A DNA stretch of 64,000 nt from Tardiphaga alba (GCF_018279705.1 NZ_CP036498.1:3489001-3553000), one strand, 5' to 3'. Positions 40,488 to 49,971 are shown, counted from the stretch's first letter. Numbers and translations are program-made. The notes: a model not told the origin generated them from the sequence alone.

Positions 40488-41660
40488 ATGCCCCTGCCCG
40501 CAGATACGAATGTCCCATCGCGCAGCGACCTCGCCTGGGCGGTCTCTGTCGGCGGCGTCACCACGGTGGCATTCACGATCCTCGTCGTGTTCGCCTGGTA
40601 CTTTTCCGCGACGCTGTTCCTGATCTTCGCCGGAATCCTGCTAGGCGTTGCGCTCAATGCGCTGACACAGCTGCTGGGCCGTGTCATGGGCGGCCCCCAG
40701 CCGCTTCGACTCGTGCTCGTATGCTTGCTACTGGCAAGCATGCTCGGCGGCCTGCTCTATCTCGGCGGCGCCACCATCGCCAGCCAGGCCAAGACCCTGT
40801 CCGGCACGCTGAAGTCCCAAGTTGTCAATGTGAAGACCTATCTGGAACAGCATGGCGTCGATACCAGCTATTTCGATTTCAATGCGATCCTGTCCGACCT
40901 GCCCAAAGACGAGACCAAGGACACGACGGCGACCGAGATCCCCGGGAATATCGCGCCGACGACTGCGCCGATCCCGCGCACCAGCAACCTGCCGAGTGCT
41001 GGCACCATCGCATCGAGCGGCGGCGCCATCGTGACACAGACGCTGAAGATCCTGCTCGGCACTGTCGGCGCCGTCGGCAACTTCTTCATCGTGCTGTTTC
41101 TCGGCCTCGCCTTTGCGGCGCAGCCCAGCGTCTATCGGAAGGGGCTCCTGCATCTCACGCCACGCAAACATCGCGAACAGGCGACGATCATTGTCGATCG
41201 CATCAGCGACACGCTGCAGCGCTGGCTGATCGCACAGATGATCACCATGGTGGCAGTCGGTTCCGTCACCTGGCTCGGCCTGAAGCTGATCGGGATTCCG
41301 AGCTCGTTCATTCTCGGCGTTCAGGCCGGACTGCTGGCCTTCATCCCGACGGTCGGCGCCATTCTCGGCGGCCTCATCGTGGTGCTGGCCAGCCTTGCTT
41401 CGGGGTGGGTCGCCGGTGCATCGGCCTTTGTGCTGTTCATGGCCGTGCACGCGCTGGAGAGCTATATCCTGACGCCGATCCTGCAGCGGCAGGCGCTGGA
41501 TATTCCGCCGGCAACGCTGTTCGCGTTCCAGATCACGCTCGGGGTGGTGTTTGGTGTCTGGGGGCTGGCACTGGCTTTGCCGGTGATGGCCATCGGCAAG
41601 GTGGTGATCGACTATCTGCGCGAGGACGATGACGTCCCCGCGCAAGAGGCGAAGGCCTGA
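40488..41660 (+). CDS. PerM/AI-2E family transporter
   Basis: 390 residues with about eight hydrophobic segments in the AI-2E/PerM pattern. Signs are the N-terminal TM pair (VFAWYFSATLFLIFAGILLGVALNAL), a long soluble segment at about 90-190, and the late motifs GIPSSFILGVQAGLLAFIPTVGA and LESYILTPILQRQALDIPP. Members export autoinducer-2, act as Na+/H+ antiporters, or have unknown cargo. ATG 40488 has GAGGTG upstream. Transport specificity is unknown. The 40-codon stretch of Thr/Pro/Ser at about 145-175 is low complexity. Confidence 0.85.
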   Translation: MPLPADTNVPSRSDLAWAVSVGGVTTVAFTILVVFAWYFSATLFLIFAGILLGVALNALTQLLGRVMGGPQPLRLVLVCLLLASMLGGLLYLGGATIASQAKTLSGTLKSQVVNVKTYLEQHGVDTSYFDFNAILSDLPKDETKDTTATEIPGNIAPTTAPIPRTSNLPSAGTIASSGGAIVTQTLKILLGTVGAVGNFFIVLFLGLAFAAQPSVYRKGLLHLTPRKHREQATIIVDRISDTLQRWLIAQMITMVAVGSVTWLGLKLIGIPSSFILGVQAGLLAFIPTVGAILGGLIVVLASLASGWVAGASAFVLFMAVHALESYILTPILQRQALDIPPATLFAFQITLGVVFGVWGLALALPVMAIGKVVIDYLREDDDVPAQEAKA

Positions 41661-41661
41661 T

Positions 41662-41958
41662 TTAGGTCGTGAGCACCGTTTCGGTGTGCTCGACGTAAGG
41701 CGGCGTCTCGAAATACGGCCCGACCAATGCGCGCCATTCAGCGAAATCCGGCGAGCCGCGGAAATCGACCGTGTGATTTTCGAGCGTCTCCCACTTCGCC
41801 ACCAGACGGTAGCGTGACGGCATTTCGACGGACTTGTGGAGTTCGAAGCCCTTGCCGCCCTTGGCGCGCAGGAATAGCGGCTTGGCCTTGGCGACCGCGG
41901 CTTCGAAATCCTTTTCGGTGCCCGGCTTGACGTCGATTTGTGCGATTTCCGTGATCAT
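41662..41958 (-). CDS. Antibiotic biosynthesis monooxygenase (ABM) domain protein
   Basis: 98 residues, beginning MITEIAQIDVKPGTEKDFEAAVAKA, with the ABM-type ferredoxin-like fold pattern (VAKWETLENHTVDFRGSPDFAEWR). Proteins of this size are quinol monooxygenases or heme-degrading relatives; many have no known substrate. It ends one base beyond the permease stop, convergent. It may be a housekeeping detoxification protein. Confidence 0.8.
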   Translation of the reverse strand: MITEIAQIDVKPGTEKDFEAAVAKAKPLFLRAKGGKGFELHKSVEMPSRYRLVAKWETLENHTVDFRGSPDFAEWRALVGPYFETPPYVEHTETVLTT

Positions 41959-42029
41959 CGTTTCCCGACCCTTGTTTTGCGGTGAAGGTGTTTACCGCAA
42001 ACCGAAACCCGGGAGAAGGCAAGCCGCAA

Positions 42030-42272
42030 TCAGGACCTGACGAAATAGACCATCACGGCGGCCACCATTGCGGAGCAGGTGCCGATAAAGGCCATCAATG
42101 GCCAGCGCGCCCGTTGTACGCCATAGCGGCCCTGGGCACGACGCTGGGTGATCAGCGCGTTCTCGTATTCGTCCGAGCTTGAAAACATACAGGCAAAGCC
42201 CCCGCGCGCCGAACTGGCGGCAGCTTCGAGGGACATCAAGGCCGAATGCGAGGTCGATTCACGCGTCATCAT
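42030..42272 (-). CDS. Small membrane protein of unknown function
   Basis: 80 residues with two ATG codons at the start (42272 and 42269). The N-terminal half is polar and Ser/Ala-rich; one transmembrane helix lies at about 58-77 (WPLMAFIGTCSAMVAAVMVYFV). The sequence YENALITQRRAQGRYGVQRARWP just before it is basic, so the N-terminus is probably cytoplasmic. It lies 34 bases upstream of the diguanylate cyclase stop, on the same strand. Confidence 0.6.
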   Translation of the reverse strand: MMTRESTSHSALMSLEAAASSARGGFACMFSSSDEYENALITQRRAQGRYGVQRARWPLMAFIGTCSAMVAAVMVYFVRS

Positions 42273-42306
42273 GCGATGAGCTTAAGAACGGTTGGTAAAC
42301 CGAATC

Positions 42307-43560
42307 TTACTGTGCGCTCTGCATGTTCATGGTGACGCCGCTGCGCACGACGTTGCGGACGCGGGATGGCGATGCCTGCCCGGATATAGCCGCTTTCCGC
42401 CCCTGCTCCAGTGACAGTGGCTCCTCCTCGGCTGCCTGCACCCGGTTACGCCCACCGCGTTTGGCTTGGTAAAGTGCCGTGTCTGCTGCCGCGAGCAACA
42501 CGTCGAACTCGGTGCCGGCGGGTCCACCGGCCACACCGATGCTGACCGTCGTCACGACCGGCGTTTCATCGACCTCGACGCCGCAATTGGCAAATGCCTC
42601 GCGCACGCGCTCCGCTGCCTGCATAGCCTCCTCGAGCGTACATGGCAGCATCGAGGCAAATTCCTCGCCACCGATACGGCCCGTGAGATCGGTGATCCGC
42701 AACGTATTCGTGATCACCGTTGCGAACAGTTTGAGGACCTCGTCGCCAGCGGGATGACCGAAGCGATCATTGATGGACTTGAAGTGGTCGATGTCAAAGA
42801 TCAGCACCGTGACCGGACGCCCCGCCTTGGCCTCACGCTCGATCATCCGCGCCGTGACTTCAGAGAATCCCCGACGATTGAAGAGACCTGTGAGCGGATC
42901 GCAGGACGCAGCCACCTTGTGGGCGGCGACAGTGCGCTCGGACACCAGCATGAAGATCAGGAAAACCGTGCCGACAGCGTAAAGCACCAGTTCGACGGCG
43001 AACGCCGTCACCCAGATGCTGGCGCCGAACGTCTTGTCATCGGCATGCAGTAGATCGCCAAGCACGATCGGAAGCATCAGGACGAAGCCGTGCAGCAGCG
43101 GAATCAACACTGTCGGCCAACGCCGTTGCACCGATTTGCGGCGCTCGGTTCCAAGCTCGTAAGCCGTCAGCATCGCGTAAAGCGCGACGATCCCGGCGCC
43201 GATGGTCGCGCGCAGTGGCGTCATCTCCGCCGGAAGCAGCATGATCGCTGCAATCCAGGCGATAGCGCCCAGGAAAAGACCGGCCCAGTTTGGACGACGA
43301 CCGTGGAAAACCCGTGCCGCGGTCCAGACCATGCCACAGGCGACGAATCCCACTGCGTTGAAAAGCAGCGAGAGCATCTCGCCCAATAGCGGCCCGGCAA
43401 GCGTCCACAATCCCACCGCAACCGAACCGAGCAGATAAGCACATCCCCACCAGTTCAGGGCTGTGATCCGCTCCTGTCGTCCGAAGAACAGCAGCATCCC
43501 GCCCAGCATCGCGGCGACGAGCGTCGCAACCAGATACAGCGTGGAAGAATCGAGCGACAT
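42307..43560 (-). CDS. Membrane-bound diguanylate cyclase
   Basis: 417 residues. Six or seven transmembrane helices span residues 5 to about 215, followed by a GGDEF domain. The active-site loop is GGEEF at 297-301, and the inhibitory-site motif RxxD (RITD) lies five residues before it, so the protein should make c-di-GMP and be inhibited by it. The motif ALYQAKRGGRNRV ends the domain. It has no EAL domain. It stands alone between rplM-rpsI and small genes. The input signal of the membrane part is unknown. Confidence 0.92.
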   Translation of the reverse strand: MSLDSSTLYLVATLVAAMLGGMLLFFGRQERITALNWWGCAYLLGSVAVGLWTLAGPLLGEMLSLLFNAVGFVACGMVWTAARVFHGRRPNWAGLFLGAIAWIAAIMLLPAEMTPLRATIGAGIVALYAMLTAYELGTERRKSVQRRWPTVLIPLLHGFVLMLPIVLGDLLHADDKTFGASIWVTAFAVELVLYAVGTVFLIFMLVSERTVAAHKVAASCDPLTGLFNRRGFSEVTARMIEREAKAGRPVTVLIFDIDHFKSINDRFGHPAGDEVLKLFATVITNTLRITDLTGRIGGEEFASMLPCTLEEAMQAAERVREAFANCGVEVDETPVVTTVSIGVAGGPAGTEFDVLLAAADTALYQAKRGGRNRVQAAEEEPLSLEQGRKAAISGQASPSRVRNVVRSGVTMNMQSAQ

Positions 43561-43720
43561 GTTCGAACACCGGCAATGGATTGCAGTATGACCGACTCAC
43601 ATCAGTCGGCTTTGGCTAATGCCATGGACGAACATACGAGTGTACCGATTGGAAATCCGTTTGCGCGCGTCGCAAAGTTTTCCTGAAAAACTGCATCAAT
43701 CTGTCTGCATCCGAAACGCA

Positions 43721-43746
43721 GAAAGGGCGCCCGAGGGCGCCCTTTC
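43721..43746 (-). terminator. Terminator of rplM-rpsI
   Basis: GAAAGGGCGCCC and GGGCGCCCTTTC form a 12-bp stem with a two-base GA gap, 46 bases after the rpsI stop. The structure is symmetric; T tracts are weak on both strands. Confidence 0.8.
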
Positions 43747-43791
43747 CGAAAATTGCATCCACCGCATTTGCGGCGAATTTGACGAAAGCGA

Positions 43792-44268
43792 TTAGCGCTT
43801 CGAGAACTGGAACGAACGACGGGCCTTCGCCTTGCCGTACTTCTTACGTTCAACGACACGCGCGTCGCGGGTCAGGAAGCCGCCCTTCTTCAGAACCGAG
43901 CGAAGCTCCGGCTCGAAGTTGGTCAGAGCCTTGGACAGGCCGTGGCGCACAGCACCTGCCTGGCCCGACAGACCACCACCGGCGACGGTGCAGATCACGT
44001 CATACTGACCAGCGCGGGCTGCGGCGACCAGCGGCTGCTGGATCAGCATGCGCAGCACCGGACGAGCGAAGTACACTTCGACGTCGCGGGTGTTGACGAC
44101 AACCTTGCCGGAACCCGGCTTGACCCAAACGCGGGCAACCGCGTCCTTACGCTTGCCAGTGGCATAAGCGCGGCCCTGCTTGTCGATCTTCTTTTCGTAA
44201 CGCGGCGCGTCCGGTGCGGAGACCTTCAGCGAGCCGAGCTGTTCGAGAGACTGCATGGTATCGGACAT
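43792..44268 (-). CDS. rpsI: 30S ribosomal protein S9
   Basis: 158 residues. A 30-residue N-terminal extension common in alphaproteobacteria precedes the S9 domain ([62 protein letters not shown]). The basic tail SFQFSKR contacts the P-site tRNA. It starts 2 bases after the rplM stop, forming the usual rplM-rpsI operon. Confidence 0.97.
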   Translation of the reverse strand: MSDTMQSLEQLGSLKVSAPDAPRYEKKIDKQGRAYATGKRKDAVARVWVKPGSGKVVVNTRDVEVYFARPVLRMLIQQPLVAAARAGQYDVICTVAGGGLSGQAGAVRHGLSKALTNFEPELRSVLKKGGFLTRDARVVERKKYGKAKARRSFQFSKR

Positions 44269-44270
44269 GA

Positions 44271-44735
44271 TTATGCGGCCCTCTTGTTCTTGCGGTTCAG
44301 CGCGCCGACATCGAGTGCCTCGGGCTGCTGTGCTTCATGCGGGTGCTCGGCGCCTGCGTAGACACGCAGGTTGCCCATCTGGACGCGACCGAGCGGACCA
44401 CGGGGGATCATGCGCTCAACGGCCTTCTCGACCACGCGCTCCGGGAAGCGACCTTCGAGGATCGACTTGGCCGAACGCTCTTTGATGCCGCCGATGAAAC
44501 CGGTGTGGTTGTAGTACATCTTGTCGTCGCGCTTGCGACCGGTGAACACCACCTTCTCCGCGTTGATGATGATGACATTGTCACCGCAATCGACGTGGGG
44601 GGTGTAGATCGGGAGATGCTTGCCGCGCAGGCGCATGGCGACCAGCGTGGCGAGGCGGCCGACCACGAGACCGGTGGCGTCGATGACGATCCACTTCTTC
44701 GTGACCTCAGCCGGCTTTGCCGAAAAGGTTTTCAT
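44271..44735 (-). CDS. rplM: 50S ribosomal protein L13
   Basis: 154 residues. The L13 motifs [48 protein letters not shown] and [18 protein letters not shown] are present. ATG 44735 ([15 protein letters not shown]) was chosen because it matches the family start; the longer frame upstream is not conserved. It is the first gene of the operon with rpsI. Confidence 0.97.
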   Translation of the reverse strand: MKTFSAKPAEVTKKWIVIDATGLVVGRLATLVAMRLRGKHLPIYTPHVDCGDNVIIINAEKVVFTGRKRDDKMYYNHTGFIGGIKERSAKSILEGRFPERVVEKAVERMIPRGPLGRVQMGNLRVYAGAEHPHEAQQPEALDVGALNRKNKRAA

Positions 44736-44903
44736 TTTGAGATCCGTATAGTGAGACGGGGTGAAACAGAGATCGGCGCCCAAGAGGGGCGCCGAATTGA
44801 AGGTGGTTCTAGAGAACCGCCCGGATTCCGTCAATGGCTGTCAACGCAAAAATCTGAAGTGAAATCAGCATCTTATAATTAAGGTGCAATATTACCTAAG
44901 AAA

Positions 44904-45335
44904 TCACGCTTTATTCGGAATGGAATAGGTCGATGTCACATGAGCGATCGGGTCGGCCGAGGTGCCCGACAGCAGGTTCACCTCCCCCACTGCAAGGCGC
45001 TTGCCGAGCTTGAGCAGCTTGGCGGCCGCAAGCACGTCCTGGCCCGGCTGGCCCTTCCGCAGGAAATTGATGTTCAGGCTGGTGGTGACCGCGAGGCCTA
45101 CGGGGCCGATGGCGGACAGCAGCACGACATACATGGCGAAATCGGCCAGAGCCATCAGGGTCGGTCCCGATACCGTGCCGCCCGGCCGCAGCATGCGCTC
45201 GCCATAGGTCTGCCGCAGCAGGCAGGTGGTGCCGTCGGCATGCTCGATGGCGATGTCGCCGGCACCAAAGGCCTGCGGAAACTCGCGCTTCAGGAACTCT
45301 TCGAGCTCCGGCACCGTCATTTTCGCGTCAGTCAT
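44904..45335 (-). CDS. PaaI-family hotdog thioesterase
   Basis: 143 residues with the hotdog-fold pattern: RPGGTVSGPTLMALADFAMYVVLLSA carries the catalytic Asp/Ser region, and TTSLNINFLRKGQPGQDVLAAAKLL follows. PaaI-type thioesterases cleave acyl-CoA esters. The substrate is not evident. It is divergent from the crotonase-fold gene, 86 bases away, which suggests a linked acyl-CoA role. Confidence 0.85.
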   Translation of the reverse strand: MTDAKMTVPELEEFLKREFPQAFGAGDIAIEHADGTTCLLRQTYGERMLRPGGTVSGPTLMALADFAMYVVLLSAIGPVGLAVTTSLNINFLRKGQPGQDVLAAAKLLKLGKRLAVGEVNLLSGTSADPIAHVTSTYSIPNKA

Positions 45336-45421
45336 GTCCCCGTCCCGTCGCTTCGTCTTTTCGCCGACACCGTCCTGTTACATTATGGTGACGAAGAAGC
45401 CCAGCCGATGGAAGACAAGAC

Positions 45422-46243
45422 ATGGCTCAACCTGCCCGCGCGGAAAACGCGCACCCATCCATTCTCTTGCGCGAGCAGGTCGGCGATGTCGCCGTGCTCA
45501 CGCTCAACCGTTCGGCCGCGCGCAACAGCCTGTCGGATGGGCTGATCGCCGAGCTGCATGCGGCGCTGAACGACATCGCCAACGACAAAGACGTCCGCGC
45601 GGTGGTGATCGCTGCGAACGGACCCGCCTTCTCAGCCGGCCATGACCTGAAGGAATTGACGGCCCGCCGCACGGATGCCGATCGCGGCCGCGCCTATTTC
45701 GGCGAGCTGATGAATGCCTGCAGCGCCATGATGCAAGCCGTCGTGCGCTTGCCGAAACCGGTGGTTGCCGCTGTCCAAGGCATTGCGACTGCGGCCGGCT
45801 GCCAGCTCGTGGCAAGTTGCGATCTCGCCGTTGCCTCCGAGCACGCCCGCTTCGCCACGCCCGGGGTCGATATCGGACTGTTCTGCTCGACGCCCATGGT
45901 CGCACTGTCGCGCAACGTCCCGCGCAAACAGGCGATGGAAATGCTGCTCACGGGCGAGCCGATCTCGGCGGAACGCGCACGGGAGATCGGCCTCGTCAAC
46001 CGCGTGGTGCCAGCCGGCACCGAGCGCGATGCTGCGATCGCCCTCGCCCAGCAAGTCGCTCGCAAATCGGCGCATACGATCAAGATCGGCAAGGAAGCGT
46101 TCTATCGTCAGGCAGAGATGGATCTGGCCGACGCCTATCGCTTTGCCGCCGAGGTGATGACCGAGAACATGATGGCGCGCGATGCCGAAGAAGGCATCGG
46201 AGCATTCATCGAGAAGCGCGTGCCAGTGTGGGAAGATCGGTGA
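45422..46243 (+). CDS. Enoyl-CoA hydratase/isomerase family protein lacking both catalytic glutamates
   Basis: 273 residues of the crotonase fold. The oxyanion-hole motifs are present (GPAFSAGHDLKEL and QGIATAAGCQLV). The hydratase glutamates are replaced: the first is Gln in AAGCQL, and the second is Gly in ATPGVDIGLFCSTP. This pattern matches ECHDC3-type proteins, whose activity is not well defined. It keeps CoA-ester binding ability but is unlikely to be a standard hydratase. It is divergent from the PaaI-type thioesterase and 144 bases upstream of a CoA-binding-domain protein. Confidence 0.88.
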   Translation: MAQPARAENAHPSILLREQVGDVAVLTLNRSAARNSLSDGLIAELHAALNDIANDKDVRAVVIAANGPAFSAGHDLKELTARRTDADRGRAYFGELMNACSAMMQAVVRLPKPVVAAVQGIATAAGCQLVASCDLAVASEHARFATPGVDIGLFCSTPMVALSRNVPRKQAMEMLLTGEPISAERAREIGLVNRVVPAGTERDAAIALAQQVARKSAHTIKIGKEAFYRQAEMDLADAYRFAAEVMTENMMARDAEEGIGAFIEKRVPVWEDR

Positions 46244-46257
46244 ATGTGGCCGCAGCC

Positions 46258-46365
46258 GTCATTGCGAGGTCAGGGAAAGCCTCTGGCTTTCCCCTTAGCG
46301 CAGCGACGAAGCAATCCAGGAGCCACGAGCGAAGAGCTGGATTGCTTCGCTTCGCTCGCAATGAC
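46258..46365. repeat. Dispersed palindromic repeat, type C
   Basis: 108 bases with exact 11-bp terminal inverted repeats GTCATTGCGAG and CTCGCAATGAC. The interior contains GCGACGAAGCAATCCAG and a near mirror CTGGATTGCTTCGC. Repeats with these arms are, from general knowledge, frequent in Bradyrhizobiaceae. It lies between two plus-strand genes and has no coding capacity. It differs from the GTAGCC-type repeats at 27859 and 30654. Confidence 0.8.
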
Positions 46366-46386
46366 GACTGAAAGTTCGAGAATATA

Positions 46387-46983
46387 ATGAACCACGACAG
46401 CTATAGCGACGATTACATCCGCGAAATCCTCAATACGGTGAAGACAGTCGCGATGATCGGCGCATCGCCGCAAAATGTGCGGCCGAGCTACTTCGTTTTC
46501 AAATATCTCGCCGAGCGCGGCTACGACATGATCCCGATCAATCCGGGCCAGGTCGGCAAGAGCCTGCTCGGCAAGCCCTTCGTCAAATCGCTGGAGGATA
46601 TCGACCGCCCCATCGACATGATCGACATGTTTCGCAATGCCGAGCATGCGATGCCCATCGTCGATGCCGCGCTTGCGCTCAAAACGCAGCCCAAGGTGAT
46701 CTGGATGCAGCTTGGCGTTCGCAATGACGAAGCCGCGGCCAAGGCCGAAGCGGCCGGCATCAAGGTCGTCATGAACCGCTGCCCGAAGATCGAATACGGC
46801 CGGCTGTCGTCGGAAATCCAGTGGATGGGCGTCAATTCCCGCACCATCAGCGCCAAACGCGCACCTGTGCCGGTGCAAGGCATGCGGCTGTCCCTGAATC
46901 GCCAAAGCCTGGGTGGCGGCAGCACGACGGCGGCAGATCGCATCGCCCAGATCGGCAACAAGGACAAGAACGACATCGTCTGA
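46387..46983 (+). CDS. CoA-binding domain protein (YccU type)
   Basis: 198 residues. A Rossmann-type CoA-binding domain fills residues 14-150 (VKTVAMIGASPQNVRPSYFVFKYL, YDMIPINPG, PKVIWMQLGVRNDEAA, VMNRCPKIEYGRL). The C-terminal 45 residues are basic and Gly/Ser-rich and look flexible. Proteins of this family bind CoA but have no assigned reaction. It precedes metY by 149 bases; whether they are co-transcribed is unclear. Confidence 0.88.
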   Translation: MNHDSYSDDYIREILNTVKTVAMIGASPQNVRPSYFVFKYLAERGYDMIPINPGQVGKSLLGKPFVKSLEDIDRPIDMIDMFRNAEHAMPIVDAALALKTQPKVIWMQLGVRNDEAAAKAEAAGIKVVMNRCPKIEYGRLSSEIQWMGVNSRTISAKRAPVPVQGMRLSLNRQSLGGGSTTAADRIAQIGNKDKNDIV

Positions 46984-47132
46984 TCGCAGGATGCAGCAGT
47001 TTCCTTTTGTTGCAATGACCTGCTGCAGTGCGGCTATTACGAAGTCCGGGCACGATGTCGCCCTGCCTTGACGCCGCCGCCCTGCCCGATCAGTTTGGCG
47101 CCGACAAAATCGACCTTTGAGGGGGAGAGAAG

Positions 47133-48413
47133 ATGAACGACCGTATTCCAGGTTTCGGCACCCTTGCCGTCCATGCCGGCGCGCAGCCCGATCCGACCAC
47201 CGGCGCTCGCGCGACGCCGATCTACCAGACGACGTCTTTCGTCTTCAACGACGCCGATCATGCGGCCTCGCTGTTCGGCCTGCAGGCTTTCGGCAATATC
47301 TATACGCGCATCACCAATCCGACGACCGCCGTGCTCGAAGAGCGCGTTGCTGCGCTTGAAGGCGGCACCGCTGCCCTCGCCGTGGCATCCGGCCATGCCG
47401 CGCAGCTCGTGGTGTTCCAGCAGCTGCTGCAGCCCGGCGACGAATTCATCGCATCGCGAAAACTCTATGGCGGCTCGATTAACCAGTTCAGCCATGCGTT
47501 CAAGAGCTTTGGCTGGAATGTGGTGTGGGCCGATCCCGATGACGTCGCCTCGTTCGAACGCGCGGTAACGCCGAAGACCAAGGCGATCTTCATCGAGTCG
47601 ATCGCCAATCCTGCCGGCTCCATCACCGACATCGAAGGCGTCGCCGCCGTCGCCCGCAGGGCCGGCGTGCCGCTGATCGTCGATAACACGCTGGCCTCGC
47701 CCTATCTGATCCGCCCGATCGATCACGGCGCCGACATCGTCGTGCATTCGCTGACAAAGTTTCTCGGCGGCCACGGCAATTCGCTCGGCGGCATCATTGT
47801 CGATGCCGGCACGTTTGACTGGTCGAAGGACGGCAAATATCCGGTGCTGTCGGAGCCGCGCCCGGAATATCACGGCATCAAGCTGCAGGAGACGTTTGGC
47901 AACTTCTCGTTCGCCATCGCCTGCCGCGTGCTCGGCCTGCGCGATCTCGGCCCGGCGCTGTCGCCGTTCAACGCGTTCATGATCCAGACCGGCATCGAGA
48001 CGCTGCCACTGCGCATGCAGAAGCACAGCGACAATGCCAAGGCGGTGGCCGAATGGTTGTCTGCACATCCGGCCGTGGCGGCGGTGAATTATGCGGGGCT
48101 GCCGAACGACAAGTATCACGCGCTTGCCCGCAAATACGCACCGAAGGGCGCCGGTGCGGTGTTCACCTTCAGCCTGAAGGGCGGCTATGACGCGGGCGTC
48201 AGCCTGGTGTCGAACCTGAAGCTGTTCTCGCATCTCGCCAATGTCGGCGACACCCGCTCGCTGGTGATCCATCCGGCGTCGACCACCCACAGCCAGCTCG
48301 ACGACGACGCCAAGACGCGTTCGGGCGCCGGTCCGGACGTGGTGCGCCTGTCGATCGGCATCGAGGACAAGGAAGATCTGATCGCGGATCTCGAACAGGC
48401 GTTGAGCGCCTGA
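47133..48413 (+). CDS. metY: O-acetylhomoserine sulfhydrylase
   Basis: 426 residues of the Cys/Met-metabolism PLP family. PLP lysine motif: VVHSLTKFLGGHGNSLGG. N-terminal part: GTLAVHAGAQPDPTTGARATPIYQTTSFVF. The enzyme makes homocysteine from O-acetylhomoserine and sulfide. The ribosome binding site GAGGGGGAGAGAAG is very strong. I looked for a SAM-responsive riboswitch in the 149-base leader and saw no convincing one. It converges with ctaA. Confidence 0.93.
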   Translation: MNDRIPGFGTLAVHAGAQPDPTTGARATPIYQTTSFVFNDADHAASLFGLQAFGNIYTRITNPTTAVLEERVAALEGGTAALAVASGHAAQLVVFQQLLQPGDEFIASRKLYGGSINQFSHAFKSFGWNVVWADPDDVASFERAVTPKTKAIFIESIANPAGSITDIEGVAAVARRAGVPLIVDNTLASPYLIRPIDHGADIVVHSLTKFLGGHGNSLGGIIVDAGTFDWSKDGKYPVLSEPRPEYHGIKLQETFGNFSFAIACRVLGLRDLGPALSPFNAFMIQTGIETLPLRMQKHSDNAKAVAEWLSAHPAVAAVNYAGLPNDKYHALARKYAPKGAGAVFTFSLKGGYDAGVSLVSNLKLFSHLANVGDTRSLVIHPASTTHSQLDDDAKTRSGAGPDVVRLSIGIEDKEDLIADLEQALSA

Positions 48414-48420
48414 TGTCGTT

Positions 48421-48448
48421 CTGCGTAGCTGCTTCGGCAGCTACGCAG
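48421..48448. terminator. Hairpin between metY and ctaA, overlapping the ctaA stop
   Basis: CTGCGTAGCTGC and GCAGCTACGCAG form a perfect 12-bp stem with a TTCG loop, 8 bases after the metY stop. The right arm contains the ctaA stop codon and its last codons. No T tract follows on either strand, so it may be a weak or bidirectional terminator. Confidence 0.6.
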
Positions 48449-49532
48449 CTCTACCTTCCGCGAGATCTAGCTGCCGAGACGCGAGCGGCACATCCCGCAC
48501 CTTCATCCGCTCCACCTGCAGCAGCGCCAGGGTCAGCACGACGATCGCCACCGCCTGATGCGCCAGCGCGAGATCGATCGGCACTTGATGCAGCAGGGTG
48601 AGAATGCCGAGCATGGCCTGCACGGCAATGCTCGCCGCCAGCCACAACGCACCATTGACCACCGAACGATCGGCCTTGGCCAGGATCGCGTCCAAGGCGT
48701 GCCAGACCGCCAGCGCGAATAACAGATACGCGGTCATGCGGTGCTGGAACTGCACGGTCAGCGCATTGTCGAACATGTTGCGCCACCACGGATCCTCGAA
48801 AAACAGCCGTGACGCCGCGGGAATGAATGCGCCGTCGATATCCGGCCAGGTGTTGAAGACGCGGCCAGCCCGCAGACCTGCAACGAGCGCACCGAAATAG
48901 AGCTGCAGAAATGTCAGCCCGAGCAGAACCCAGCTCGTCACCCGCAACCGCCCTGTCGCCGCCGCCGTTGCGCCAGCTTTCATCCGCCTGAGCACCCAGA
49001 CGATGGCGGCAAAAATGATCAGCGCCAGCATAAGATGCACCGCGAGGCGATATTGCGAGACTTCCACGCGATGCGTGAGGCCGGACGCGACCATCCACCA
49101 GCCGACAAAACCCTGCAGGCCGCCGAGACCGAAGATCACCCAGAGTCGCTTCTTCAGCTCCGACGTCAGCACACCGCGCCAAAGGAAAAACAGGAAAGGA
49201 AACAGGAACACCATGCCGATGGTGCGGCCGAGCAGACGATGGCTCCATTCCCACCAGAAGATGGTCTTGAATTCGTCGAGGCTCATCCCGCGATTCACCT
49301 CGCGATATTGCGGGATCTTCTTGTAGGCCTCGAAGGCATCGTGCCAGTGCGCATCAGTCAGCGGCGGTAGCGCACCGGTCACCGGCTTCCATTCGACGAT
49401 CGACAGGCCGGATTCGGTCAGGCGAGTGGCCCCGCCAACCATCACCATGGCGACGATCATGGCCGCAACGACCATCAGCCAGACGCGCACCGGGCGCAAT
49501 TCCTTGTCGCGGATTTGGGAAATGGCGGCCAT
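48441..49532 (-). CDS. ctaA: Heme A synthase
   Basis: 363 residues with eight transmembrane helices (COX15/CtaA). The motifs [14 protein letters not shown] and [16 protein letters not shown] are typical, and conserved His residues in helices ([35 protein letters not shown]) bind heme. It converts heme O to heme A for aa3-type cytochrome c oxidase. ATG 49532 ([14 protein letters not shown]) is the start; a TTG 9 bases upstream is less likely. It stands alone and converges with metY. Confidence 0.95.
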   Translation of the reverse strand: MAAISQIRDKELRPVRVWLMVVAAMIVAMVMVGGATRLTESGLSIVEWKPVTGALPPLTDAHWHDAFEAYKKIPQYREVNRGMSLDEFKTIFWWEWSHRLLGRTIGMVFLFPFLFFLWRGVLTSELKKRLWVIFGLGGLQGFVGWWMVASGLTHRVEVSQYRLAVHLMLALIIFAAIVWVLRRMKAGATAAATGRLRVTSWVLLGLTFLQLYFGALVAGLRAGRVFNTWPDIDGAFIPAASRLFFEDPWWRNMFDNALTVQFQHRMTAYLLFALAVWHALDAILAKADRSVVNGALWLAASIAVQAMLGILTLLHQVPIDLALAHQAVAIVVLTLALLQVERMKVRDVPLASRQLDLAEGRAA

Positions 49533-49678
49533 TAAAATCAATCTCGCTACGTTCCGGCAGCGCTTTGCAAAAACAGCGCTTTGAACGGATTTTCGGGCCC
49601 CTTATAGTCCGCCCGTCCTGCCCTGCAAAGTTGGGCACTTTGCCCACCCAGCCTCATCTCATTCAGTTCCGGCTCTCC

Positions 49679-49897
49679 ATGAAAATCCGCACGCGCAAAT
49701 TCCTCGGAACCATCTTCCTGCTGATCCTGGTGGTGGTGTGGTCATTGCTCGGCATGGCGATGGCGCAAATACCGTGGCTCGCCGCGTCCGGATGGCGGCA
49801 GGCAATCTTCTATGTGGTCGCAGGTATTGGCTGGGTGCTGCCGGCCATGCCGATCGTCAGCTGGATGCAGAAGCCGGATAAGGACGAGGAAGCGTAA
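49679..49897 (+). CDS. DUF2842 family membrane protein
   Basis: 72 residues with two transmembrane helices (residues about 8-30 and 40-60), beginning MKIRTRKFLGTIFLLILVVVW. The Pro residues in LPAMPIVSWM are typical of DUF2842. The function is unknown; the family is restricted to alphaproteobacteria. ATG 49679 is preferred; an upstream in-frame start adds an unconserved leader. It is divergent from ctaA. Confidence 0.82.
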   Translation: MKIRTRKFLGTIFLLILVVVWSLLGMAMAQIPWLAASGWRQAIFYVVAGIGWVLPAMPIVSWMQKPDKDEEA

Positions 49898-49971
49898 GCT
49901 CGTCCACAGTCCGCGGACAGGATTGCTCTGACAAGGCCGCGGCAGCTGCCATTGCGCGGAACCGACCTTCG

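Noticed and set aside
46984..47132. Possible SAM riboswitch upstream of metY
   Set aside because: I looked for SAM-II-type conserved blocks and pairing and did not find a convincing match. A covariance-model search would settle it.
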